Source of the DNA: Bacteroidota bacterium | GTDB lineage: Bacteria > Spirochaetota > Spirochaetia > JABMQR01 | DNA: 14,428 nt | Direction: 5' to 3' | NCBI GenBank assembly: GCA_013202335.1 | Contig: JABMQR010000279.1 | Location: 1-14,428, forward strand | Shown here: piece after piece, positions 1 through 7,371 of the stretch | How the letters are laid out: each line of letters opens with the position of its first letter | How positions within the stretch are numbered: the first letter of the stretch is position 1 | Notes under the pieces: generated by a model | Seen by the model: only the letters and a program-made list of their open reading frames with translations | Told to the model about the DNA's origin: nothing | Databases searched by the model: none | Program-made: the position numbers and the translations under genes

Positions 1-486
1 ATCCGTAAAGGGACCTGCAGTATCTTTCTGTTTACCGAACCGCTTGGCGGTTGGCGATATGCTGATGCACAGGAACAGAGAACAAAGATTGATTGGGCCC
101 GGCAAATACAGTGGCTGTTAATTGACCAATATCCAAATGCTCATAAAGTAGTACTGGTAATGGATAATTTGAATACTCACCATATTTCATCATTATATGA
201 AGCGTTTGAACCAAAACTGGCCTTTAAATTAGCACAACGATTAGAAATCCATTATACGCCTAAGCATGGGAGCTGGTTAAATATCGCAGAAGTTGAACTA
301 TCCGCAATGGGCAGGCAGTGCCTAGCTACAAGAAGAATTTCCTGCCTTGAGAATCTCAAGACAGAATTAACTTCTTGGTATAAAAGTCGTAATGCAAAAC
401 AATGTGGGGTTGATTGGCAATTTACCACAAAAAATGCAAGAATAAAACTTAAGCGATTATACCCCATCATGAAAGAGAACTTTTAG
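1..486 (+). CDS. IS630-family transposase, C-terminal part (5' end outside window)
   Basis: The reading frame is open from base 1 and ends with TAG at 484-486, giving about 161 residues. It is the C-terminal part of a DDE transposase of the IS630 type (DDE_3 superfamily endonuclease). The visible signatures are an EPLGGWR stretch, an RTKIDWA stretch, VMDNLNTH carrying the second catalytic Asp, and [11 protein letters not shown] carrying the catalytic Glu of the DDE triad. The first Asp would lie upstream of the window. An internal ATG at 160 lies inside the conserved core and is not the true start. The gene points toward the HAD gene on the opposite strand, ending about 50 bases from that gene's stop. 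Whether the element is intact cannot be judged. The family call is secure. Confidence 0.88.
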   Translation: MRKGTCSIFLFTEPLGGWRYADAQEQRTKIDWARQIQWLLIDQYPNAHKVVLVMDNLNTHHISSLYEAFEPKLAFKLAQRLEIHYTPKHGSWLNIAEVELSAMGRQCLATRRISCLENLKTELTSWYKSRNAKQCGVDWQFTTKNARIKLKRLYPIMKENF

Positions 487-520
487 ATGTTACAGACTAC
501 TAGTTAAGTTTTATATTTTC
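1..520 (+). mobile_element. Right portion of an IS630-type insertion sequence
   Basis: The transposase fragment at 1-486 shows that the window starts inside an insertion sequence. Its end must lie within the roughly 50 bases between the transposase stop and the stop codon of the convergent HAD gene at 536. That stretch is AT-rich and contains several short TA steps, and IS630 elements duplicate TA on insertion. The opposite terminal repeat is not in the window, so the exact boundary is a guess. Confidence 0.5.
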
Positions 521-535
521 TGTAAAAAGGAGAGA

Positions 536-1258
536 TTATTTCTTGATATCAGACTCTGCAAACACATCAATTTCCATTTCATGAAAGTTTGGAATACGCC
601 GGCAAACAGGATACCTGCCAATCCACTCATCCTGAAGTGATAAATCCTCTCCAGTGAGTACAATGCAGCCGGCGCCTGCTTTATGTGCTGCTTCTGCACC
701 GGTTGCAGAATCTTCAACTATTATTAAATCCTGCGGTGCAAAACCCAGTCGTTCTGCGGCAAGAAGGTAGATGTCAGGAGCTGGTTTGTTAGCGATATGG
801 CCGTCATCATATACAATATGATTTGTGTCGAACCAGCGTTCAAGTTGAAATTGTTCAATGAAAAATTCTACATTAGGGAGTGCTGATGCTGTTGCAATTG
901 CTCTCGGGACAGATCTGGCAGCAAGTTCATCTAAAATTGGGATGAGGCCGGGAGCCAGTACAAAATTCATCGTATCTTCGAGGCACATCCGTCGATAGAT
1001 AGCCTCTTTCTCTTCATGCAGCTCATCCAGCTTAACGTCATCTATCTCGATTCCCAGCAGTATTTCCAAAGATTTAGCAGAGGTTTTCCCGATAAAATCT
1101 GTGAGATAATCTTCTCTTGTCATTTTACACCCATGCCGGATAGAAAACTCTACCCATGCACGAATATGAAACTCATTATCCCAAAACATAGTGCCGTTGA
1201 AATCGAAGATAATGCCTTTGTATTTATTATTGGAAATCTCATTAGGTATCATGCCCAT
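536..1258 (-). CDS. HAD-superfamily phosphatase/mutase, beta-phosphoglucomutase-like, with a DxN active-site variant
   Basis: A protein of about 240 residues in the HAD-IA class, similar in plan to beta-phosphoglucomutase and sugar phosphatases. Motif I is DFNGT with nucleophile Asp19. The residue two positions later, normally the Asp acid/base, is Asn21. The helical cap follows, starting with a FHIRAW segment like the HxxAW segment of beta-phosphoglucomutases. Motif II is ATAS near 122-125, motif III Lys158 in NKPAPD, and motif IV VEDSATG near 181-187, which holds the Mg-binding acid. Start choices are GTG at 1261, ATG at 1258 and ATG at 1252; a possible promoter would favour 1252. It lies about 115 bases downstream of the YhcH-family gene on the same strand. 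A role in sugar-phosphate metabolism is inferred; the substrate is unknown. Confidence 0.85.
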   Translation of the reverse strand: MGMIPNEISNNKYKGIIFDFNGTMFWDNEFHIRAWVEFSIRHGCKMTREDYLTDFIGKTSAKSLEILLGIEIDDVKLDELHEEKEAIYRRMCLEDTMNFVLAPGLIPILDELAARSVPRAIATASALPNVEFFIEQFQLERWFDTNHIVYDDGHIANKPAPDIYLLAAERLGFAPQDLIIVEDSATGAEAAHKAGAGCIVLTGEDLSLQDEWIGRYPVCRRIPNFHEMEIDVFAESDIKK

Positions 1259-1259
1259 C

Positions 1260-1288
1260 ACTATCCATCATTCAAAAAAGAATGTCAA
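1260..1288 (-). promoter_or_regulatory. Possible sigma70-type promoter for the HAD gene
   Basis: On the minus strand a perfect TTGACA (1283-1288) is followed after 17 bases by GATAGT (1260-1265), which matches the -10 consensus at four of six positions. Seven bases after it comes ATG 1252-1250, an in-frame start for the HAD gene. The transcript would therefore begin at or next to that ATG and be leaderless. The weak -10 keeps this tentative. Confidence 0.35.
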
Positions 1289-1374
1289 ATTGTTTTTCTG
1301 TCCGATTAAAGTGATCAAAAAAGAGCATGATACTGTTCCGGTTCAAACTAAACATGGATAAACTTATCTTTTGA

Positions 1375-1845
1375 CTACCATACACCAGGTACTGGAACCT
1401 TGAATATCGCTTTTTTAACACCGATCGGATATTTCCCCAATGAACAGCCGGGGTTATGAGCATCCTCAGGATAGAAAACTACAAAATCGCCCTCTTTCAG
1501 GAGAAGTATATCCGGAACTGAAGCTTCACCGAATTGAATATCATTTTCCCCATCATACCCTTGAGAATCGGTAACAGTGCGGGACAACGGAGCAGCATAG
1601 ATTAGCTCAACCCCTTCCAGAACGATTTGAATATCAATAAATTTCCTATGAACCTCAAACTGGGTATCCTGGAATTTTTTTGTCTGATAGTGGGTGATGA
1701 TAAAAAAACTCTGCCCATCCTCCAGATCATAACGGCCTTCATCCAGCTCCAGTAATCTCTCAATTTTGAAACTATCGAAAAACATCTCCCATCCGGGTAT
1801 TACTCCTTTGTAACGGCCAATCTTATCAATTGTGTCTTTAATCAT
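1375..1845 (-). CDS. YhcH/YjgK/YiaL family protein (DUF386), putative sugar anomerase or cupin-fold enzyme
   Basis: A 156-residue protein, the normal length for the YhcH/YjgK/YiaL (NanQ/TabA/EbgC) family. The family signatures are a FEVHRKFIDIQ segment (residues 63-73), with Glu64 and His66 as likely metal ligands, then a GVELIYAAPL strand, and FYPEDAHNPG (124-133), with His130 as a further ligand. Characterised relatives act on sugars: NanQ is a sialic acid anomerase and EbgC modulates a beta-galactosidase. The specific substrate here cannot be read from sequence. The start is well set: GGGGAGGG at 1853-1860 lies 7 bases before the ATG. It is transcribed toward the HAD gene and may share a message with it. 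The family call is firm, the function inferred. Confidence 0.9.
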   Translation of the reverse strand: MIKDTIDKIGRYKGVIPGWEMFFDSFKIERLLELDEGRYDLEDGQSFFIITHYQTKKFQDTQFEVHRKFIDIQIVLEGVELIYAAPLSRTVTDSQGYDGENDIQFGEASVPDILLLKEGDFVVFYPEDAHNPGCSLGKYPIGVKKAIFKVPVPGVW

Positions 1846-1919
1846 TTACAAACCCTCCCCGGAAACCCCTGACAGTTTTCAGGATACTGCATTTTTCAAC
1901 GGTAGGTTCCCATAAACAC

Positions 1920-1928
1920 AGTATACCA
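1920..1928 (-). promoter_or_regulatory. Possible extended -10 promoter of the YhcH-family gene
   Basis: The minus strand reads TGGTATACT, an extended -10 with TGn followed by TATACT (five of six). No good -35 is seen 16-18 bases upstream, as expected for extended -10 promoters. The leader would be about 70 bases and holds a small inverted repeat, CCTGA-N6-TCAGG (1868-1883), before the strong ribosome-binding site. Confidence 0.35.
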
Positions 1929-1979
1929 GCACCTTGGCAGTGTACGATAGGGATGGCCTGAAATATTATGAGAAAATCG

Positions 1980-2475
1980 ACGGGAACACTCCGTTCTTTG
2001 GCCAGGGATGATCCAGTACTTTTTCTCCAGCGCTTCCACTCTCAAGTTTTATAGATGAAATTCAGTATGCTCCCCAGCTTCTTTCTCATATAAAGACGGC
2101 TTCAGATAGTGATTGTAAATCCGGTATGTATTGGCTTACAGGATCGCAACAGTTTCATCTCATGAGTGGTGTTTCCGAGTCACTGGCTGGTAGGGTGGGA
2201 ATAGTTAACCTTCTGGGTTTTTCTCACCGGGAACTGGAATCAAACCCGATTCACAGGTCGTTTTTACCTACTGAACAGGTACTGGCAGAAAGGGACAATA
2301 GTCGAATAATTCTCTTGCCGGATCTGTACAAACGAATTTGGTACGGATGTGTTATTTCTCTGGCGCCTCAGCAATTGCCCATAACTGTAACTTCCCAGGT
2401 TATTCCAGTGGGAATGTTGTGATTCAACGGGAATTGGATTTTAGAAGACGTAGCGGGCAGTTTTTCAAACTGGCA
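1980..2475 (+). pseudogene. Remnant of a DUF4143-type AAA ATPase, frameshifted and truncated at both ends
   Basis: Three pieces in successive plus-strand frames match, in order, the common AAA_14/DUF4143 ATP-binding proteins. Frame one (from about 1980) reads LRSLARDDPVLFLQR. Frame two (from about 2033 to about 2350) reads FIDEIQYAPQLLSHIK, which is the Walker B region, then LTGSQQFHLMSGVSESLAGR and later LPTEQVLAERD and LYKRIWYG. Frame three (2401 to about 2475) reads YSSGNVVIQRELD, resembling the family's YSSYVQTYxQRDxxD. At least two frameshifts are needed. The Walker A end is absent and the C-terminal half stops at the CoA-transferase gene. The ORF 2126-2422 is the longest surviving piece, not a real gene. 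This remnant accounts for most of the 1846-2482 gap. Confidence 0.8.
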
Positions 2476-2482
2476 CCTTTTC

Positions 2483-4030
2483 TTACTGAAACAAATATTG
2501 AGGCATCAATTTGACACTCTTCACTATCGGTTTAAAATCCATGAGTTCAAAAATTTGAGAGTCTATATCTATACCGGGGGCGACTTCTATTAGTTCAAGA
2601 CCCTCAGCAGTTAGTGTAAAAACGGCCCTTTCGGTAATATAGAGAACTCTCTGTTTGTTTTGAACAGCATGTGCAGCACTAAAAGATACCTGCTCAAGTG
2701 AAGTTACAAATTTGCGAATTTTACCCTCTTTTACTATCTTCAGTTTTCCATCAGCAACTTCCACTTCAAGACCGCCTACGGTGAAAGTTCCACAAAAAAT
2801 CAATATTTTTGAATTTTGTGATATATTCACGAAACCGCCTACACCTGCCAGTTTCTTTCCAAATTTAGAAACATTCACGTTACCTTTCTCATCAATTTGT
2901 GCAGCCCCGAGGGCAGAGAAATCCAGGCCCCCGCCGTCATAAAAATCAAACTGCGACGGCGAATCAATCACTGCCTGAGGGTAAAGGGACGCCCCAAAGC
3001 TCCACCCACCAGCGGGAATGCCGCCTATGGGTCCACTTTCTACAGTTAGGGTAAAATTATCCAGTAACCCACTTTCAGCAGCAACCTGTGCAATGCCTTC
3101 AGGCATCCCTATCCCAAGGTTGACAATTGCATTTTGAGGTATTTCCCTGCAGGCTCTGGCACAAATAACTTTTCTTTCATTATTCTCCATAGGTTCAATA
3201 GAATTATTAATTGACACATCATTCGGCAGAGCGGAACAATAACCGGGATTATAGGTTTCGGCAAATGTTTGTTGGTGTTCTTCTATACCAGCAACAACTA
3301 TGTTATCCACCAAAATACCCGGCACTATCACCTGCTGGGGATTAATGGGCTCATTAAGAAGTTCATTAACCTGAGCTATCACAAGACCCCCGGAGTTACG
3401 CACTGCCTGAGCTATTTGCAGAACTTCTCCAATAACAGCCTCTCTATTCATGATAAGATTGCCCTGCGGATCTGCTGCCGTTGCACGTATAAACCCGATA
3501 TGAATGGGAAATGATTTATACCAAAGCCATCTTTGTCCATCCAGCACAACGGATTGAACCAGCTCTTCAGTAGTTTTGTTATTCAGCTTTCCGCCGGATA
3601 TTTCCGGATCAATAAAAGTACCGATACCTACATGGGTTATGGTTCCCGGCCTTTTAGCAGCAATATCCCGAAATAATTGACATATTACTCCCTGAGGGAA
3701 ATTATATGCCTCAATATCTCCGTCTACGGCAAGCCTGCCAAGTTTTTGCGCCAAACCCCAATGTCCACCAATTACTCTTTTTAATAAGCCTTTATGTGCA
3801 AAGTGGTTAGCTCCACGATCAGCTCCATCACCCTGCCCGGCTCCATATACCAGGGTAAGATCCTGCGGCTCACCTTTTTCTAAAAATCTTTTTTCCAGGG
3901 CTGAAGCCAATGTTTCACAAACGCCGATACCGACAAATCCTGATGCAGCTACTGTTTGTCTATCCTGAATTAATTCCGCGGCCTCTTCTGCACTGCATAG
4001 TTTTTCCTGTACCGTCATCAACCTATCCAT
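2483..4030 (-). CDS. Acyl-CoA:acetate/acetoacetate-type CoA-transferase, YdiF-like (fused alpha and beta domains)
   Basis: A 515-residue family I CoA-transferase with both halves in one chain, as in YdiF and propionate CoA-transferases. The first domain spans about 10-275 and the second about 285-500. The catalytic Glu is Glu331 in TVESGPIGG; this residue forms the glutamyl-CoA thioester in the family. The glycine-rich NLGIGMPEGIA segment (304-314) starts the second domain. It moves CoA between short acyl or 3-oxoacyl groups and acetate in the cytosol; the substrate is not readable. The start is ambiguous: ATG 4030 overlaps the upstream SDR gene by 13 bases, while ATG 4018 makes a TGATG stop/start overlap typical of translational coupling and may be the real start. 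It is the last gene of the XRE-SDR-CoA-transferase operon. Confidence 0.92.
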   Translation of the reverse strand: MDRLMTVQEKLCSAEEAAELIQDRQTVAASGFVGIGVCETLASALEKRFLEKGEPQDLTLVYGAGQGDGADRGANHFAHKGLLKRVIGGHWGLAQKLGRLAVDGDIEAYNFPQGVICQLFRDIAAKRPGTITHVGIGTFIDPEISGGKLNNKTTEELVQSVVLDGQRWLWYKSFPIHIGFIRATAADPQGNLIMNREAVIGEVLQIAQAVRNSGGLVIAQVNELLNEPINPQQVIVPGILVDNIVVAGIEEHQQTFAETYNPGYCSALPNDVSINNSIEPMENNERKVICARACREIPQNAIVNLGIGMPEGIAQVAAESGLLDNFTLTVESGPIGGIPAGGWSFGASLYPQAVIDSPSQFDFYDGGGLDFSALGAAQIDEKGNVNVSKFGKKLAGVGGFVNISQNSKILIFCGTFTVGGLEVEVADGKLKIVKEGKIRKFVTSLEQVSFSAAHAVQNKQRVLYITERAVFTLTAEGLELIEVAPGIDIDSQIFELMDFKPIVKSVKLMPQYLFQ

Positions 4031-4770
4031 CCACCATTAACCTGAATTACCTGCCCCGTTATATACCTGGCCAGATCGCTACATAAGAAAAGAATAGTAT
4101 TTGCTATATCTTCAGGCTCACCAAATTTATTCAGCGGGATATTCTTAAGCATCTCAACCCGAACACTTTCAGGAATTGATTTACCCATCTCTGAGAGAAC
4201 AACACCGGGAGCGACTGCATTAACGGTAATTCCTCTACTTCCGAGCTCTTTACTTAATACTTTTGTCAAACCAATCACGCCCGCTTTCGCCGCTGCATAA
4301 TTACTTTGGCCGAAAAATCCCATTATTCCTGAAATTGATGAGAGATTGACGATTCTCCCGCCATCGGAGAGTTTTTCTACTGCACTTCGGCAAACATTAA
4401 ACACCCCGGTAAGATTGGTATCAATTACTTGCTGCCACACATCTGCAGACATCTTTTTTAGTGTTTTATCACGAAGAATACCTGCATTATTTATGACGAT
4501 ATCTATTTTTCCATAGGAATGAACAATAGAGCTCAACATTTCATCTGTCTCAACAATATTTCTCACATCAGCTTTCATGGGAACCGCCAAACTACCCAGC
4601 TCCCGTGCTGTCTCTTCAGCTCGCTGTTTGTTAACTCCCTCTGCGTCATCAAAATAATTAATAATTACTCTTGCTCCTGCTTCCGTCAAAGCTTTACTGG
4701 TTGCTGCCCCAAGGCCTTGTCCGCCTCCTGTTACTAATGCCACTTTGTTTGTTAAATCCAGTATTCTCAT
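4018..4770 (-). CDS. SDR-family NAD(P)-dependent reductase, FabG/PhaB-like 3-oxoacyl reductase
   Basis: A 250-residue classical short-chain dehydrogenase/reductase. The cofactor motif TGGGQGLG lies at 14-21, NNAG at 94-97, the structural Asn at 119, and the catalytic Ser145, Tyr158 and Lys162 in the SSISG and YAAAK segments. VNAVAPG at 183-189 and a C-terminal ITGQVIQVNGGW complete the FabG-like pattern. The expected reaction is reduction of a 3-oxoacyl thioester, or the reverse oxidation. Pairing with a CoA-transferase suggests a CoA-linked substrate such as acetoacetyl-CoA or 3-hydroxybutyryl-CoA, but other 3-hydroxy acids are possible. Its ATG overlaps the regulator's stop by 4 bases (ATGA) and its stop overlaps the CoA-transferase start, so all three are co-translated. 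Confidence 0.9.
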   Translation of the reverse strand: MRILDLTNKVALVTGGGQGLGAATSKALTEAGARVIINYFDDAEGVNKQRAEETARELGSLAVPMKADVRNIVETDEMLSSIVHSYGKIDIVINNAGILRDKTLKKMSADVWQQVIDTNLTGVFNVCRSAVEKLSDGGRIVNLSSISGIMGFFGQSNYAAAKAGVIGLTKVLSKELGSRGITVNAVAPGVVLSEMGKSIPESVRVEMLKNIPLNKFGEPEDIANTILFLCSDLARYITGQVIQVNGGWIG

Positions 4771-5351
4771 CTATTTTCCTCTCTGTTCTTTTGTCTTCCA
4801 CTCTTTTGAATAAAGACACAAATGAATTTAGCCGGCACTTTCCCTAAATTTTGCGTTTTGTGCAGTATTGCTGAATCAAAAAACAGGGAATCTCCTTCCT
4901 TAAGTTTTAAGACATCAGTGCCAATAGTAAATTCCATAACGCCTGATAACATATAGATAAACTCCTGGCCCTCATGATGAAAATCACCAGGAGGATCACC
5001 AGGGTTGATAGTTAAGAGAAATGGTTCAACTAATTTGTCTTTTTTCTCTAAGGCCAGGCCTTCATATGCATAGCCTAATTTTGTGCCGTCATGCTGCACA
5101 ATTCTGCCTTCACCTTTTTTGGTAACTATGTACTGAGGTTCTTTTTTCTCTTCATAAAAAAAATCAGCAATTGGTACTTCAAGAGCTTTTGCTACCCGCA
5201 TTAAGGTCGAAATTGGCGTAGAAACCTGTCCGTTTTCGATTTTTGAGAGCGTACTTTTCGTAAGATCGGCTTCTTTGGCAAGTGCCGTTAAGGTTAAACC
5301 TGCTTTCTGGCGGATTTTTCTTATTGTTAATCCTATAGTTTGTTCGTTCAT
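4767..5351 (-). CDS. XRE-family transcriptional regulator with C-terminal cupin domain
   Basis: A 194-residue cytoplasmic DNA-binding regulator. An HTH_3/XRE domain occupies about residues 4-64, with LTALAKEADLTKSTLSKIENG as the helix-turn-helix core. A cupin_2 domain covers about 110-182. Cupin motif 1 is the DFHHEGQEFIYMLSG segment and motif 2 ends in ILHKTQNLG, leaving the usual His/His/Glu/His metal set. Such proteins normally repress or activate small catabolic operons in response to a ligand bound by the cupin. An ATG at 5360 lies inside the -10 hexamer, so the ATG at 5351 is chosen. It is the first gene of the operon and probably regulates itself through the palindrome in its own promoter. 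Confidence 0.92.
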   Translation of the reverse strand: MNEQTIGLTIRKIRQKAGLTLTALAKEADLTKSTLSKIENGQVSTPISTLMRVAKALEVPIADFFYEEKKEPQYIVTKKGEGRIVQHDGTKLGYAYEGLALEKKDKLVEPFLLTINPGDPPGDFHHEGQEFIYMLSGVMEFTIGTDVLKLKEGDSLFFDSAILHKTQNLGKVPAKFICVFIQKSGRQKNREENR

Positions 5352-5358
5352 AAGAAAC

Positions 5359-5386
5359 ATTGTATCACGGCAAGAAACCGTGTCAA
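5359..5386 (-). promoter_or_regulatory. Strong sigma70-type promoter of the XRE-SDR-CoA-transferase operon
   Basis: The minus strand has a perfect -35 TTGACA at 5381-5386, a 16-base spacer, and -10 TACAAT (five of six) at 5359-5364. Seven bases later comes the ATG at 5351-5349. Transcription should start at about 5351-5352, on or one base before the start codon, so the message appears leaderless with no room for a Shine-Dalgarno. Confidence 0.75.
5366..5382. promoter_or_regulatory. Inverted-repeat operator CACGG-N7-CCGTG inside the promoter spacer
   Basis: A perfect 5-base inverted repeat with a 7-base centre fills the spacer between -10 and -35 and touches the -35 hexamer. Its position would block RNA polymerase when occupied. 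The adjacent XRE-cupin protein is the natural candidate to bind it. A second, weaker repeat TGTCA-N10-TGACA (5381-5400) covers the -35 and upstream bases. Confidence 0.6.
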
Positions 5387-5482
5387 GATTGAAGATGACA
5401 AATTGTTTTTTTATGGATTATTAAACTATAACACCGGGAATCTGCTGTCTGAGTAATTCTATCAACACATTTTCCATGTTTA

Positions 5483-7366
5483 CTACATTTCTCTACTCAA
5501 AAGAAAGACTGCACCAGTAAAATCTGTAATATTGTTGATATAGAGAAATCTCTTATCAATTCTAAAACTCATATCTTCTGGTATCAGTTTATCTTTAAGT
5601 ATAAGTTTTTCAGCATCATGCAGTGGAATCACAATCTTATTGGGAGCTTTTCGGAATGAGTGAACGATAACCAGAACCTCAGAGCCTCCCACGCTGCCAG
5701 AATTACGTACTACAGCTTGCCATCCCTGAGGGTCATTATAAATCTGGCCGGCATCTCCAAAACGTCGACTCTCCCCTAAACGAATAACAGAAGCAACTCT
5801 TTTATGAAGATCAACGGCTGTCGTAATAACTGCTAAATACTCTTTTGAAAGTTGGTCGATCTCACCGCTAATACACATCCGCCCTAGAAAAGTCGCGGCA
5901 AGCTTATAATAGAAACTTATCGGATTGTCTGTAGGGTGACAGACTGCCCAAACCAGAGATTTTGAAGGAGTGATCAGCCGCTGTATATTGGCAGCTATAA
6001 TTGGAATACTGCGAGTTTCATGAGCATCAGAAAAAGAGGAGATATCTGTCAGATTGATAAAAGAGGGCTCCAGACGCTGTCCGCCGGAGGAACAGTTCTC
6101 AATAATCAGTTCTGGAAACTCAGTTTTTAGCTTTTTGTAAAATAACTGTACTGCTTCCAGGTGCTTCATTAGCCCCGCTCCAGGAGATTCATCTCCATCA
6201 CACCCCAATCCAATTGTTTCATTATAGTCAATTTTTATGTAGCCTATATCACACTCCCGAATCAATTTAAATATTTTTGATTCAAGATAGTCTCTAACCT
6301 CAGCCTTTCTAAAGTCAAAGAAAAACCTGCTTCCGGATTTAATGGGTTTTCCATCCAGATGAAGAAGCCATTCGTGTTTATTCCTGATTTCCGCATGCTC
6401 TCCAACTACCTCCGGCTCAAACCAAAGGCCGGGAATCAAACCCTTATTACGAATAGTTTGACAAAAATCCGCCAGCCCATTGGGAAACAGTTTTTTTGAT
6501 ATATTCCAATCACCCTGTGTAATTTCCCAACTCCCGCCATTATCAGCATACCATCCGGCATCAATCACAAAATACCGGCATCCTATACTCTGCACCCTCT
6601 CTAATAGCGGTAGAAGTTTTACCGTTGATGGATTCCCCCAATTTGTACACCATTCGTTAAAGACAGAAGCCATTCCTATCTCATCCTTCGGAGTCTGCTG
6701 TCCAATTAAAGAATTGCATAGTTCGTCAACTCCCCCGGCTACGGTTGATATAAAAGCTTTTTTTGATTGGAAAGACTCCCCTGGAGAGAGCATCTTCATC
6801 CAATGACCAAACTCTATATCTGCTTGACCTCCAGAAAGGTGTATAAAATCATCCTTTCGGTAAATTTCCATTTGCCAGGATCCGGGTGCTTCCATATGAG
6901 CTCCCCAGGAGATCCCGTTCTCAACATCCTCAACTCCCAAAAAAGGAAACCAGTGTCTAACAGGTATCGAGCCTAACTGTCCAAAGCGTTCACACTTAAC
7001 AGCATGATTGCACCAGGAACTCTCCAGTTCCAGCTGTTCAGCGCTTTCGCTGAGGTGTCTGCCTTCAGAGCTCCAGGAACTTTTAAACCGATGTATTTTG
7101 TACTTCCCGGCTCCATCTTCTTTCTGAAACGGACTAATAAAACCCAGAGTAAAGCTGGACAGAAGTTCCAAAGTAACTTTCTGCTCTCCATTATTAATAA
7201 TTTTTGCATGGCAGGTCAGATAATCAGTACCATCCTCATAACTGAGGTAATGAATAACTATTAATTTCTCAGAGTTACTCATAGTTGTGAGAATAGTAGT
7301 TCTTTTTTCCTGCACATCCTGATGCTGATGCTGAAAACAGAGGTTTCTTGCTGTCGAATACAGCAC
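5483..7366 (-). CDS. Alpha-galactosidase-like glycoside hydrolase, family GH36 (short N-terminus)
   Basis: A 627-residue GH36/melibiase-type enzyme. The beta-sandwich N-terminal domain covers about 25-230, followed by the TIM barrel from NEWCTNWGNP (237-246) onward. The nucleophile is Asp380 in YIKIDYNETIG. The acid/base is probably Asp447 in SSFSDAHETR, which replaces the usual SDNTD. VIDAGWY (267-273), LIPGLWFEPEV (310-320) and ENCSSGG (423-429) are further family marks. It would hydrolyse a galactoside imported by the neighbouring ABC system; no signal peptide is seen. It starts with GTG at 7366, 8 bases after AGGA and 5 bases after the permease stop. The protein lacks roughly the first 60-100 residues usual in the family, so it may be truncated. 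GH36 also includes other galactosyl enzymes, so specificity is uncertain. Confidence 0.85.
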   Translation of the reverse strand: MLYSTARNLCFQHQHQDVQEKRTTILTTMSNSEKLIVIHYLSYEDGTDYLTCHAKIINNGEQKVTLELLSSFTLGFISPFQKEDGAGKYKIHRFKSSWSSEGRHLSESAEQLELESSWCNHAVKCERFGQLGSIPVRHWFPFLGVEDVENGISWGAHMEAPGSWQMEIYRKDDFIHLSGGQADIEFGHWMKMLSPGESFQSKKAFISTVAGGVDELCNSLIGQQTPKDEIGMASVFNEWCTNWGNPSTVKLLPLLERVQSIGCRYFVIDAGWYADNGGSWEITQGDWNISKKLFPNGLADFCQTIRNKGLIPGLWFEPEVVGEHAEIRNKHEWLLHLDGKPIKSGSRFFFDFRKAEVRDYLESKIFKLIRECDIGYIKIDYNETIGLGCDGDESPGAGLMKHLEAVQLFYKKLKTEFPELIIENCSSGGQRLEPSFINLTDISSFSDAHETRSIPIIAANIQRLITPSKSLVWAVCHPTDNPISFYYKLAATFLGRMCISGEIDQLSKEYLAVITTAVDLHKRVASVIRLGESRRFGDAGQIYNDPQGWQAVVRNSGSVGGSEVLVIVHSFRKAPNKIVIPLHDAEKLILKDKLIPEDMSFRIDKRFLYINNITDFTGAVFLLSREM

Positions 7367-7371
7367 TGCAC

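Noticed and set aside
1929..2009. Plus-strand open stretch reading GLKYYEKIDGNTPFFGQG before the ATPase remnant
   Set aside because: Protein-like in appearance but short, ends in a stop, overlaps the remnant in another frame, and matches no family I can name.
2126..2422. 98-codon plus-strand ORF as an intact hypothetical gene
   Set aside because: It starts and ends inside a family-like sequence that continues in other frames on both sides; treated as part of the ATPase remnant.
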